64,000 nt of DNA from positions 1 to 64,000 of the forward strand of contig QOQU01000010.1 in NCBI GenBank assembly GCA_003327455.1, read 5' to 3'. Position 1 is the stretch's first letter. Each line of letters opens with the position of its first letter. Below the pieces are notes generated by a model, which did not search any database, was not told where the DNA came from, and saw nothing but the letters and a program-made list of their open reading frames with translations. This stretch comes from Anaerolineae bacterium. GTDB lineage: Bacteria > Chloroflexota > Anaerolineae > Anaerolineales > UBA4823. This document shows positions 41,845 through 50,497 of the stretch, one piece after another. The translations under genes were made by a program, and so were the position numbers.

Positions 41845-43008
41845 GTGGATACCCTGGAACGCTTCTGCCATCTGGCAAACGAGATGGATTGGGAACTGGA
41901 GGAGGAGCAAACGTCCAGTACGCTGAAGCTCGATTCGAAGAAAGAGACTCACCTCGTTTTGTATTCTGCCCAAACCCCGCACGGTAAACCCCTGCGCCTG
42001 TTGAAGACACTGCTCTCGTCTGCCTGTGAACGCGATTGCTTTTATTGCCCCTTCCGCGCCGGGCGCGATAAACCGCGCGCCACCTTTCACCCGGAAGAAT
42101 TTGCCCGCCTGTTCATCCAGCTTTATCAAGCCGGGCTCGCCGATGGACTGTTCCTCTCCAGCGGGCTGGCAGGCGGCGGCGTCCGCACCCAGGACAAACT
42201 CCTGGACACGGCGGACATCCTGCGCAACAAACTGGGCTTCCACGGCTATCTGCATCTCAAACTGGTGCCCGGCGCCGAAAAAGACCAGGTTTTGCGGGCG
42301 ATGCAGCTCGCCGATCGGGTCTCAATTAACCTCGAAGCGCCTAACGCCGAACGACTGTCTCGACTTGCTCCCCATAAAGGTTTCTTCGATGAAATCTTAC
42401 AACCCTTGCAATGGGTGGAGCAAATTCGGCGCACCCTGCCGCCTCAACAGGGCTGGCAGGGACGCTGGCCTTCTGCAGTCACCCAACTGGTCTTAGGCGC
42501 AGCCGGTGAGAGCGACCGGGAAATTCTGCAGACCAGCGCCTGGCTTTTCCGCTCTCTTAAACTTTCGCGAACTTACTATTCACCCTTCCGACCGGTGCCA
42601 GATACGCCTTTGGAAAATCATCCCCCTGTAAATCTGGTGCGCCAACGCCGGCTCTATCAGGCATCCTTCCTCCTGCGCGATTACGGATTCCGCCTGAGCG
42701 ATCTAACCTTTGGCAATGACTCGAATTTGCCGCTCGAAGTTGACCCCAAAAAGGCGTATGCGGAGCGTTATTTCCGAGAAACTCCGATTGAAATCAATCG
42801 GGCGACGCCGCAACAATTGCTGCGGGTACCAGGCATCGGCCCGCAGGGGGTTCAGCGCATTCTGCAGGCTCGTCAACACACCCGCCTGACCGATCTCTCT
42901 CAGCTACGAAAGCTGGGAATCGAAACCCAGCGTGCCGCTCCCTATCTTTTATTGAACGGACGCCGCCCAGGTCGTCAGCTTAGCTTTGAGAGCATCCTTC
43001 CACAATGA
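41845..43008 (+). CDS. Putative DNA modification/repair radical SAM protein with helix-hairpin-helix tail
   Basis: 387 residues from a GTG at 41845. The start is set by the -10 at 41833-41838, which rules out the TTG at 41827; homologous proteins also begin at this point (MDTLERFCHLAN). The 4Fe-4S/SAM motif is C61-x3-C65-x2-C68 (CERDCFYC). A helix-hairpin-helix DNA-binding segment near the end (INRATPQQLLRVPGIGPQGVQRIL) supports action on DNA. The family usually accompanies a uracil-DNA-glycosylase-like gene, absent here. SOS control fits repair. The transcript would begin at or next to the GTG, so it is probably leaderless. Confidence 0.92.
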   Translation: MDTLERFCHLANEMDWELEEEQTSSTLKLDSKKETHLVLYSAQTPHGKPLRLLKTLLSSACERDCFYCPFRAGRDKPRATFHPEEFARLFIQLYQAGLADGLFLSSGLAGGGVRTQDKLLDTADILRNKLGFHGYLHLKLVPGAEKDQVLRAMQLADRVSINLEAPNAERLSRLAPHKGFFDEILQPLQWVEQIRRTLPPQQGWQGRWPSAVTQLVLGAAGESDREILQTSAWLFRSLKLSRTYYSPFRPVPDTPLENHPPVNLVRQRRLYQASFLLRDYGFRLSDLTFGNDSNLPLEVDPKKAYAERYFRETPIEINRATPQQLLRVPGIGPQGVQRILQARQHTRLTDLSQLRKLGIETQRAAPYLLLNGRRPGRQLSFESILPQ

Positions 43009-43038
43009 AAGGAATAACCTGTCCTCTGAAGGAGGTCC

Positions 43039-44037
43039 ATGAACCCTCGAGACCTGAAGCGCCCTGTGTTTGATCACCGCCGACCGAAACCCATCCTCGG
43101 GCAGATGCGCGTCTGTTCGGTTTTCCTGCTCCTGGGAATGCTTGCCCTGGCGTGTGATTTCACCCATTTCTTCCCTTCTTCGCCTGCGCCTTTGGCAACC
43201 GAAACAACCGCTCCGCTCATCACCACCAGCATCCTCGAAACAACTCCCTCTGGCGGAGAACCAACGCTCACCCCAGCAGCCGAAATCCCGCCGCACTTGC
43301 AATATCTGCCTCTGCTCGCCGATGGTGGTTCGACTGTGGAAGCCAAAGGCATTGCCTTTTCCCCCACGCCAAAGCCGACTCGAACGCCAAACCACCCGCG
43401 CTCTACCTCAACCGCCACCCCTACCACCTATGCCACCATCACACCCATCCCTCTTTCCTACCTCTGCATTCCTCCTCAAACCCCACAGCTTGGCCTGGTT
43501 ACCAAAGTTGTGGACGGTGACACCATCCGTGTCTTGCTCGATGGCAGGGAAGAAAAAGTGCGCTACATCGGCATCGACGCCCCCGAAAGCACAACCGCCC
43601 AGGAAGCCTTTGGAAAAGAAGCAACCAAACGCAACGCTCAGTTGGTCCGCGATCAGATTGTCGAGTTATATCGGGATGTCTCCGAAACCGACCGCTATGG
43701 TCGTCTCTTGCGTTATGTCGTCACCAATTCGGTCTTCGTCAACCTGAAACTCGTCGAAGAAGGCTATGCGAAAGCAGTGACCTATCCTCCGGATGTAGCC
43801 TGCGCAACCATTTTTCAGTATGCCGAACGAACCGCCCGTGAACTTGGGAAAGGTTTATGGGCACTTGCCACGCCTTCCCTCTCTCCAAATTGCGATCCTG
43901 CCTATCCAGATGAATGCATCCCTTCCCCACCGCCCGTCTTAAGCTGCAGCGAGATCACCTTCCGCAACTTTCGCGTTCTCTCGCCTGATCCACACGGTTT
44001 TGATCAGGACGGCGACGGTCTGGGCTGTGAGGAATAA
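43039..44037 (+). CDS. Secreted thermonuclease-like (SNase) lipoprotein with excalibur domain
   Basis: 332 residues, lipobox-like LLGMLALAC, then a Thr/Pro-rich linker to about residue 150. The SNase fold has VVDGDTIRVLLDG, VRYIGIDAPES (catalytic Arg and Asp/Glu region), ETDRYGRLLRYV (second Arg) and LVEEGYAKAV. The C-terminus CSEITFRNFRVLSPDPHGFDQDGDGLGCEE is an excalibur calcium-binding motif with a D-x-D-x-D-G-x-x-C signature. Degrades DNA or RNA outside the cell with calcium. GGAGG precedes the ATG. Whether it shares the SOS promoter 1.2 kb upstream is open; the gap to the radical SAM gene is 30 bp. Confidence 0.92.
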   Translation: MNPRDLKRPVFDHRRPKPILGQMRVCSVFLLLGMLALACDFTHFFPSSPAPLATETTAPLITTSILETTPSGGEPTLTPAAEIPPHLQYLPLLADGGSTVEAKGIAFSPTPKPTRTPNHPRSTSTATPTTYATITPIPLSYLCIPPQTPQLGLVTKVVDGDTIRVLLDGREEKVRYIGIDAPESTTAQEAFGKEATKRNAQLVRDQIVELYRDVSETDRYGRLLRYVVTNSVFVNLKLVEEGYAKAVTYPPDVACATIFQYAERTARELGKGLWALATPSLSPNCDPAYPDECIPSPPPVLSCSEITFRNFRVLSPDPHGFDQDGDGLGCEE

Positions 44038-44041
44038 AGAA

Positions 44042-45871
44042 TTAGATCGCTTCACCTTTGAACTGGCTCAGATACAGGTGGTGATAGAAACCGCGCTGCC
44101 TCAACAGCTCCGGATGCCTGCCCATCTCCACGATTTCGCCATCCCGGATAACCACCACCAGATCGGCATCGCGGATGGTGCGCAGGCGATGAGCGATCAC
44201 AAAACTGGTGCGCCCCTGCATTAAACGGCGCAGGGCCTGTTGAATGCGCGCTTCCGTGCGCGTATCGACGCTGCTGGTGGCTTCATCCAGAATTAATATC
44301 GCCGGATCAGCAAGAATTGCCCGTGCGATGGCGATCATCTGGCGCTGTCCCTGGCTGAGGTTGCCTGCCCGCTCCGAGAGAATGGTTCGATAACCCTGCG
44401 GCAGGCGGCGAATAAAATGATCGGCTTCTGCCATCACCGCGGCCCGAATCACCTCGTCGTCGCTTGCCTCCAACCGACCATAGCGAATGTTTTCCATCAC
44501 CGACGTTGAAAACAAATAGGTATCCTGAAGCACGATTCCCAACTGGCGACGCAAGTCCGTTACAGGAATTTCGCGCAGGTCTTGTCCATCCAGGCAAATG
44601 CATCCCTCATCGATTTCATAAAATCTGGAAAGTAAGTTAACCAAGGTGGTTTTTCCCGCCCCGGTTGGACCAACCAACGCAATTGTCTGACCGGGTTTGG
44701 CTTCCAGCGTAAAGTGCTTTATCACCCTTTTGGTCGGAACGTAGCCAAAGCTCACGTCTCGAAAAGTTACTTCGCCGCGCACCTTGTCCAATTGGAGGTT
44801 TCCAGCCGAATGGATTTCTTCAGCCGGAATGTCCAGCACCTCAAAGACTCGCTCAGCGCCGGCCAGTGCCGCCTGAATGGCATTATACAGATTTGCCAGT
44901 TGACGCAGGGGGTTAATAAAATTGCGCGCATACGTGATAAACGTGGCAATCATTCCGACACTGACCAGTTGCTGGAGTGCCAGCCAGCCTCCCAGGCCAG
45001 CAATGGCAATCACAAACAAGTTGCCCAACTGGTTGGTCAGTGGCATCAATAACAGCGCATAAGAATTGGCTACAACCGCAGCCTGGTAGACCGCCTGGTT
45101 GTTTTGGCGAAAACTTTCCAAAACCGATTCATTCCGTCGAAAGGCTTTGACCACCCGCAGTCCACTGATCGCTTCTTCCATCACCCCATTTAATTTACCC
45201 AATGAGCTTTGTAATTCACGAAATCCTTTGCGTGTGTAGCGGGCAATAAAATCGGTGAACCAAAACATCAGCGGCACAACCACCACCGCAGCCAGCGCCA
45301 ACCAGACGTTGAGAACGAACATGGCAATCAGGATGCCAACCAGAGAGAGGCTGCTGGCAAGTAAAGAGACAATATTCTGAGAGACTGCCTGATTGATGGC
45401 ATCGACATCATTGGTCATGCGGCTCATGACTTCCCCGACGGTGTGGGAATCAAAGAACCTCAAGGGCAGGCTTTGGAGATGCTCAAACAAATCACGGCGC
45501 AACTTCTGCAAAGCCCGCTGTGAGACAGATGCCATCAACCATCCTGAAGCTGCTTCAGCGAGATTACCGCCCAGAAAGATACCCAGCATGAATAACGCCA
45601 GGCGCGGTAAGCTTTGCAGGCTTCGGGTTTGGATCACATCGTCAATGGCTTTACCAATCAAGATCGGCGCCATTAATCCGCACAGGGTTGAAAGAAGAAT
45701 AAGAAAAATCACACCACTCAACAGCCAGCGATGGCTGCCCAAATACGGCACCAGGCGGCGGATCGTGTGACGTGGATGGCGGGCTTTTTCAACCCGGCTG
45801 ACCGACATCGGGCCTCTCACCATCCGCAGGCGGAAGTCTGGAGTTGCTTGGGATGGAGTGCGATCAGACAT
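44042..45871 (-). CDS. ABC exporter half-transporter (second subunit)
   Basis: 609 residues: a six-helix membrane domain (residues about 40-330) fused to an ATPase with Walker A GPTGAGKTTLV, signature LSQGQRQMIAIARAI and Walker B ILILDEATSS with the catalytic Glu. This site is canonical, while its partner (45864-47621) has Asp at the equivalent position, as in asymmetric heterodimers such as LmrCD, BmrCD or TM287/288. The start overlaps the partner stop by 8 bp. Exports drugs or lipids. Controlled, by position, by the MarR gene upstream. Confidence 0.93.
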   Translation of the reverse strand: MSDRTPSQATPDFRLRMVRGPMSVSRVEKARHPRHTIRRLVPYLGSHRWLLSGVIFLILLSTLCGLMAPILIGKAIDDVIQTRSLQSLPRLALFMLGIFLGGNLAEAASGWLMASVSQRALQKLRRDLFEHLQSLPLRFFDSHTVGEVMSRMTNDVDAINQAVSQNIVSLLASSLSLVGILIAMFVLNVWLALAAVVVVPLMFWFTDFIARYTRKGFRELQSSLGKLNGVMEEAISGLRVVKAFRRNESVLESFRQNNQAVYQAAVVANSYALLLMPLTNQLGNLFVIAIAGLGGWLALQQLVSVGMIATFITYARNFINPLRQLANLYNAIQAALAGAERVFEVLDIPAEEIHSAGNLQLDKVRGEVTFRDVSFGYVPTKRVIKHFTLEAKPGQTIALVGPTGAGKTTLVNLLSRFYEIDEGCICLDGQDLREIPVTDLRRQLGIVLQDTYLFSTSVMENIRYGRLEASDDEVIRAAVMAEADHFIRRLPQGYRTILSERAGNLSQGQRQMIAIARAILADPAILILDEATSSVDTRTEARIQQALRRLMQGRTSFVIAHRLRTIRDADLVVVIRDGEIVEMGRHPELLRQRGFYHHLYLSQFKGEAI

Positions 45872-47621
45872 GCTGGATTTCTACCTCCTGCGCGTCGCCC
45901 AGTTGCGAAGTGTAGATTTCCTGATAAAGGCGATTGTTTAACAGAAGTTCCTTATGACTGCCTTCGGCGACTATCCTGCCCTGATCCAAAACGACGATCT
46001 TATCTGCCCCTAAAACGGTGCTGATGCGTTGAGCAACCATAACACAGGTGCGACCTTCCAACCACTCTCTGAGTCCACTTTGAATCCTGGCCTCGGTCTC
46101 CACATCTACGGAACTGGTACTGTCATCCAAAAGCAAAATTGAGGGGCGGGTCAAAAGCGCCCGTGCAATGGCAATGCGTTGTTTTTGCCCGCCGGAGAGG
46201 TTCACCCCGCGTTCTTCAATATGGGTATCATAGCCCTGCGGAAGCTCTAAAATGAAATCGTGTGCCTGAGCAATTTTCGCTGCCCTCTCCACCTCTTCAT
46301 CGCTTGCCTGAGGACAGCCGTAGCGAATATTGTCCCGCACGCTACCAGAAAAGAGAATAGTCTCCTGCGGTACGATGGCTATCTGCTTTAAGAGAGAATC
46401 CTGTTGTAAATCCCGCACGTCAAAACCGCCGATCAGCACCTGGCCTTCCTTCACATCGTAAAAACGCGGAATCAGGTTAAGCAGGGTTGTCTTGCCCGAT
46501 CCTGTAGCGCCAAGGATCGCCACAGTTTGACCAGCTTCGATATCGAGATTGATGCCATCCAGCACCATCCCATCATTCGAGCCATTGTATCGAAAACTCA
46601 CGTTGCGAAACGAGATTTGTGGCGGAGCGTCGAGTGGAAAAGGAGATGCCTGCGGAGCGTCCTGGACTTCGGGTTGCTGATCCAAAATCTCGTTTACTCT
46701 TTCCGCCGAAGCAATGGCTGCCGCCCATACGTTTGCCAGATTGACCATGATCAACAGAGGCCCCATGGCCGTTTGAAGGTAGTTAATGAACGCAACTAAC
46801 TGTCCAGGAGTAACCTGCCCACTCACCGTCTGGATACCGCCGCCCCAAATGACCACCACAATCGCCACATTAAGGCAGGCGCTCAGCGAAGGCCCCATGC
46901 TTGACAGGAACTGCATCACCCGAATGTTGCGCTCTGTATAATCTTGATTGGTCATTTCAAACCGCCGCGACTCATGCCCGGCGCGCACAAAAGCCTTGAC
47001 CACCCGCACCCCGGCGATATTTTCCTGGAGAACCGTATTCAAACGATCCAGCTTCTGCTGGAGGGTTAAGAACAGAGGTCCCATGCGGCTGGCGAAGAAC
47101 AGGATCAGCAAAAATGCCACCAGCATCAGGGGTAAGATGGTGATCGCAAGCGATCGTGAAGTCCGATACATTAAAATAACGCTGCCGAGCATGATGAGCG
47201 GCGCACGAGTGCCAATGCGCAGCGTGATCTGCACCAGGCGTTGCACCACCGAGGTATCGCTGGCAAGGCGCACCATCCATTGTCCGGTTTGCAAGCGATC
47301 AAGGTTGCCAAAGGAAAAGGATTGCATTTTGACAAACAGGGCTGCGCGCAAATCGCGGGCGACTGCCTCTCCAACCTGTACCGAAGTATTGTTGTTTCCG
47401 ATGGCAAAGAGGGTATCCAGAGCCGAAATCGCCAACATCAACAAGAAGGTATGCGTTACCTCCGAGAGATTGGCGGCTAAAATGCCCTGATCGATAATCC
47501 GCTGAACCAGGCGCGGGATGGTTAAATCGAGCAAAACCACAACCACCAGTAAAAATAAAGAGAGAAGACTCTTTTTCCAATAAGGTTTCAAGAAAGGGAG
47601 CAGTTTCGCCAGGTGTTTCAT
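45864..47621 (-). CDS. ABC exporter half-transporter (first subunit)
   Basis: 585 residues with a six-helix membrane domain and an ATPase: Walker A GATGSGKTTLLN, signature LSGGQKQRIAIARAL, Walker B ILLLDDSTSSVD. The residue after the Walker B Asp is Asp instead of the catalytic Glu, the degenerate site of heterodimeric exporters. It pairs with the downstream gene, whose start it overlaps by 8 bp. The MarR gene ends one base before its start region. Confidence 0.93.
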   Translation of the reverse strand: MKHLAKLLPFLKPYWKKSLLSLFLLVVVVLLDLTIPRLVQRIIDQGILAANLSEVTHTFLLMLAISALDTLFAIGNNNTSVQVGEAVARDLRAALFVKMQSFSFGNLDRLQTGQWMVRLASDTSVVQRLVQITLRIGTRAPLIMLGSVILMYRTSRSLAITILPLMLVAFLLILFFASRMGPLFLTLQQKLDRLNTVLQENIAGVRVVKAFVRAGHESRRFEMTNQDYTERNIRVMQFLSSMGPSLSACLNVAIVVVIWGGGIQTVSGQVTPGQLVAFINYLQTAMGPLLIMVNLANVWAAAIASAERVNEILDQQPEVQDAPQASPFPLDAPPQISFRNVSFRYNGSNDGMVLDGINLDIEAGQTVAILGATGSGKTTLLNLIPRFYDVKEGQVLIGGFDVRDLQQDSLLKQIAIVPQETILFSGSVRDNIRYGCPQASDEEVERAAKIAQAHDFILELPQGYDTHIEERGVNLSGGQKQRIAIARALLTRPSILLLDDSTSSVDVETEARIQSGLREWLEGRTCVMVAQRISTVLGADKIVVLDQGRIVAEGSHKELLLNNRLYQEIYTSQLGDAQEVEIQHV

Positions 47622-47622
47622 C

Positions 47623-48069
47623 TCAGAGTAGCTTCTTCAACCTTTCAAAAGCCTGGAGTATGGTTTCTAACTCATCGGAATCAAGCGGCGCAAAAAGCTC
47701 CAGCATCCAGCCGCGCGTTTTCAGGCAAATGGCATCTAAAAGGGCATTCCCGGCCTCGGTCAATTCCAGCAGAATCTGGCGTCGATCGTGAGCATTGACC
47801 GTTCGCTGAACCAACCCTCGCCTGACCAGTGTATCCACAATCTGGCTGACTGCCGGACGGCTGATGCGCTTCTTTTTTGCCAGTTCACTCACCGAAGTGC
47901 CTCCCTGGCGGATATGGCGCAGGATGTGAAACTGTTCGACAGTCACATCGAACTCTTCGGAAGCAATGGCGTGCAGGTGAGCATGAACCTCGCGCCATAA
48001 GGGTGGCACCGTTTCCCAAAAGACATCCACCAGTTTTTGCCGGGCGGAGTTGATTTCACTTGAGGTCAT
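47623..48069 (-). CDS. MarR family transcriptional regulator
   Basis: 148 residues from the ATG at 48069 (GAGGAAAC upstream); an upstream TTG at 48108 has no site. Winged helix: VTVEQFHILRHIRQGGTSVSELAKKKRISRPAVSQIVDTLVRRGLVQRTVNAHDRRQILLELTEAG, with the conserved D-x-R wing. Likely a ligand-released repressor of the ABC exporter genes directly downstream and of itself. The 355-bp region 48070-48424 upstream holds no gene. Confidence 0.92.
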   Translation of the reverse strand: MTSSEINSARQKLVDVFWETVPPLWREVHAHLHAIASEEFDVTVEQFHILRHIRQGGTSVSELAKKKRISRPAVSQIVDTLVRRGLVQRTVNAHDRRQILLELTEAGNALLDAICLKTRGWMLELFAPLDSDELETILQAFERLKKLL

Positions 48070-48175
48070 CTTGTTTCCTCTTTCATCCCTCAGAATGTTT
48101 CCGGTCAATGTTCAAGAAGTTGCTTCCCGCCAGTTTGAAGCAGGCCAGGGCTGAATATTCGTCATAGAGCAAAAT

Positions 48176-48192
48176 GATTAAGTAGCCTAATC
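48176..48192. promoter_or_regulatory. Candidate MarR operator
   Basis: GATTA-N7-TAATC inverted repeat about 107 bp before the MarR start, within the otherwise empty upstream region. The spacing and AT content suit a MarR dimer; no clear -35/-10 pair was fixed around it. Confidence 0.4.
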
Positions 48193-48424
48193 GTTAAGTG
48201 ATGAAACAATTATATCAAAAAATCATTGCTTTCCTTCTAACCGGATGCCTCAAGAGGATTTTTCCGTCAGGATCAGCGAAAATGGATCAATTTCACCCAA
48301 CCGGCAAGGGAAATCTGCCTCGTCCGAAACCCTGGCTTCAATTCGAGAGAAGAAAACAGGCACCACCTGGTTTAAGTTTAAGCAATCAACCTTGCTTTGA
48401 TGAGATCATCGGGGTGTCGCTACG

Positions 48425-48793
48425 TTAACTTTGCGGTTGAGGGGAAGTCACTTCACAATTCGGACAGTTGCAGGGAACAATTGGCTGGAAAGGCGTTGCA
48501 GGTGCAGTCTGGGTCAACTGGCGCATGGCGTCGATCACGCGATAGATTTCTGGTTGCGTGACGCGATAATAAATGTTCAATCCATCCCGACGCACTTCGA
48601 CCACACCGGCCGAGCGCAGGACCATCAACTGCTGCGAGATATAAGCCTGACGCAAGCCAAACACCGCTTCCATGTGGCAGACACATTGTTCCCCATCCCG
48701 CAACAGGTCCAGAATTGCCAGGCGCAACGGGTGCATCAACACCTTATAGTAGCGGGTTTCCTCTTCATAAGAGTCGAAATTAATGTCATTCAT
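48425..48793 (-). CDS. ArsR-family metalloregulator-like repressor
   Basis: 122 residues. Winged helix MHPLRLAILDLLRDGEQCVCHMEAVFGLRQAYISQQLMVLRSAGVVEVRRDGLNIYYRV. CVCH sits where ArsR/CadC/SmtB proteins have their E-L-C-V-C-D metal site, and the C-terminus adds CNCPNC, four more potential ligands in all. It therefore probably senses a thiophilic metal or metalloid, or oxidants. No resistance gene is adjacent, so it may regulate at a distance or only itself. A palindrome spans its own promoter region. Confidence 0.9.
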   Translation of the reverse strand: MNDINFDSYEEETRYYKVLMHPLRLAILDLLRDGEQCVCHMEAVFGLRQAYISQQLMVLRSAGVVEVRRDGLNIYYRVTQPEIYRVIDAMRQLTQTAPATPFQPIVPCNCPNCEVTSPQPQS

Positions 48794-48833
48794 CGGTTTG
48801 AATATATTGTATCCCGGCTCTGCCTTGCGTCAA
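48788..48833 (-). promoter_or_regulatory. Promoter and operator of the ArsR gene
   Basis: Minus strand TTGACG (48828-48833), 16-base spacer, TACAAT (48806-48811). ATTCA-N6-TGAAT (48788-48803) is an ArsR-type inverted repeat between the -10 and the start codon, suited to autorepression. 48834-49004 beyond it holds no gene. Confidence 0.75.
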
Positions 48834-49004
48834 GAGGAAGCTCGAACATCAGCAAAAAACAGCTTCCACCAGGCAGAGACAAATTTCAGCTCCTTATCGA
48901 CCAAAAACTGTTTCAGAAAACGAACTTATTGAACATGCCTGACCCTACATAGAACAGACGAATTGCTCTTTGGTTGATCTCTGCCAGGAGTTCAACCTCC
49001 ATGC

Positions 49005-49429
49005 TCATTTCTCGATCTCCCGAATCAAATCAAGCTGCGAAATAATCCTCCCTATGCGTTTGAGCCCGTTAATCAAACGCAGGTTGAACAGGACTTGCGA
49101 GAGGTAGCCCTTGTTTCCGAACAACCGACCAAACGGGCGCTGACTGGTCAGGCCGGGACGGGCTGACGACCAGCGACATTGCCTTGCACTTTCGCCAAGC
49201 TGAACATTTCACCCGTATCGCCGACCACCGGGTGCAGCTTGAAGTCGAAGAACCAGCTCATCGCACGCTTGCCCTGCGCAGCGAAGGCGGCAAATACCTC
49301 GTGCTGGTGGCTGAGTCGGTTGCCGCACACGGCCAGGGTAGTGGAGTCAATGAATGAGATACCGCTGCTCTTTGCCAGATGAGAGAGGTGATGACGGTAC
49401 GCTTCAGCGCCGCAACTGAGGTGCCGCTA
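49005..49429 (-). pseudogene. Degenerate IS982-family transposase
   Basis: Minus-strand frame 1 reads YRHHLSHLAKSSGISFIDS, TTLAVCGNRLSHQHEVFA, AMSWFFDFKLHPVVGDTGE and QGNVAGRQPV, matching the DDE core of IS982 transposases (FIDSTxLxVC, GWFFGFKLH, TPGNVDDR). Near 49150 the frame shifts to RPFGRLFGNKGYLSQVLFN, the GKLFGDKGY motif, ending at a TGA at 49005. The N-terminal third is missing and Asp of the second catalytic motif is Asn. Terminal repeats were not found. It abuts the secreted-protein gene at 49433. Confidence 0.8.
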
Positions 49430-49432
49430 GTT

Positions 49433-50164
49433 CTACTGCACTAGAGGCAGGAACGACGAATAAAACGGATCGATATAGTTGATGCGAATTCCACAAATCT
49501 GCAGAGCGCTCGATGTATTGCCTGCCCAGTCATAGTTCAGGGAGTAAATATTGGCGCTATTGTCGATTGTATGGGTAATCTCAGAGCTGCTGGCGCTACC
49601 TGCACCAGTACTACCTGTTGACGTCACCGAGACAATGTCCTCAGATGATACTCCAGGCTGATAAGCCGTCAGCCAGACAGTTAGATTGGCGGTCGTCGAT
49701 GTATCTATATAGAAGATTTCCATCGATTTCACAATCGAGCCATCGGGTAGAATGACAGGAAACTGCAGACGAATATCGCCACCTGAATTGGTGACAACCA
49801 TGCAGCCGTAACCGCCATAGACGAACTGCGTTCCCGACGATCGTGGTTGTAAATGAGATCCCAGAATCGCCCAATGGCTCAGTCCGATCTGACTCGTCGC
49901 AGTGGCCTGAGTTACAGGTGCGACTTGCACCTCCGAAGCCTCCCAACCCTCACCATTGCCTTGATCAATGGGCGCGTTCGCATCGGTGGATTGCGTGGAA
50001 CTTCCGGTGGATACACTGGCAGTTGGCTGAACTGGCCCTTCACCGGTTTCCGTAGACGTATTCTGAGCGCTTACAAATCCACCCGATGTGACCAGAAGCA
50101 ACAGGACTGCCAGCATCAGTGCGAGCGGAACCAGAGATTTGATGAGAAATGATTGTTTGAACAT
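49433..50164 (-). CDS. Secreted protein with C-terminal LPLV motif
   Basis: 243 residues. Signal peptide (SLVPLALMLAVLLLLVTSGGFVSAQ), a Ser/Thr/Gln-rich low-complexity region to about residue 85, then a beta domain (HLQPRSSGTQFVYGGYGCMVV, RLQFPVILPDGSIVKSMEIFYIDTS, SLNYDWAGNTSSALQICGIRINYID). It ends SSFLPLVQ, a shortened form of the LPLV tail. GGAGAG lies before the ATG. It is the leftmost minus-strand gene next to an integrase remnant, so it could be a cassette, though no attC was recognised at its 3' end. Confidence 0.75.
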   Translation of the reverse strand: MFKQSFLIKSLVPLALMLAVLLLLVTSGGFVSAQNTSTETGEGPVQPTASVSTGSSTQSTDANAPIDQGNGEGWEASEVQVAPVTQATATSQIGLSHWAILGSHLQPRSSGTQFVYGGYGCMVVTNSGGDIRLQFPVILPDGSIVKSMEIFYIDTSTTANLTVWLTAYQPGVSSEDIVSVTSTGSTGAGSASSSEITHTIDNSANIYSLNYDWAGNTSSALQICGIRINYIDPFYSSFLPLVQ

Positions 50165-50265
50165 GATACTCTCCTTGTCTAGTCAACAACACTTAAATAA
50201 GAGAGATTACATCATATTTATCTGATATAGTCAAGTCAATCTGTTTTATACCCGACCCATCCGCT

Positions 50266-50415
50266 CCAAAGGCTGGGCATCTTCTCGACCGGCTTCGCGA
50301 TCCTATTCATTTCATGCAGTCTTCTTACACCATAAAAACCTGTATCAGGCGCTATATTCTTCTATCACAACAAATGCACCCCCTCGATTTGAATACCCCC
50401 GAAATCCAGGCTCCT
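50266..50415 (+). pseudogene. Integron-type integrase N-terminal remnant, copy 1
   Basis: Plus-strand reading gives HLLDRLRDPIHFMQSSYTIK then TCIRRYILLSQQMHPLDLNTPEIQA. This matches the SAM-like N-terminal domain of IntI/XerC recombinases (LLDxVRxxIRxxxYSYRTExxYxxWIRRFIxFxxKxHPxxxxxxEIxAF). No catalytic domain follows; the frame runs into a block shared with 55313-55393. Orientation is opposite to the cassette-like genes, as in integrons. Confidence 0.75.
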
Positions 50416-50416
50416 G

Positions 50417-50497
50417 CTTGTCCACCTCACTGCATGACGGCTGGTGCATCATCCACACGCAGAGCGGGTTGGCTGGTTGCACAGGTTAGTCAGCGTT
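50417..50497. repeat. Repeated block (copy A) at the integrase-remnant / CPBP junction
   Basis: About 80 bp closely similar to 55313-55393: both contain GTCCACCTC-C-CTGC-TGAC-GCTGGTGCATCATCCAC, then GGTTGGCTGG and CAG-TTAGTCAGCG. In both places it lies between an integrase N-terminal remnant (plus) and the stop of a minus-strand gene. It overlaps the CPBP gene end. Confidence 0.8.
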
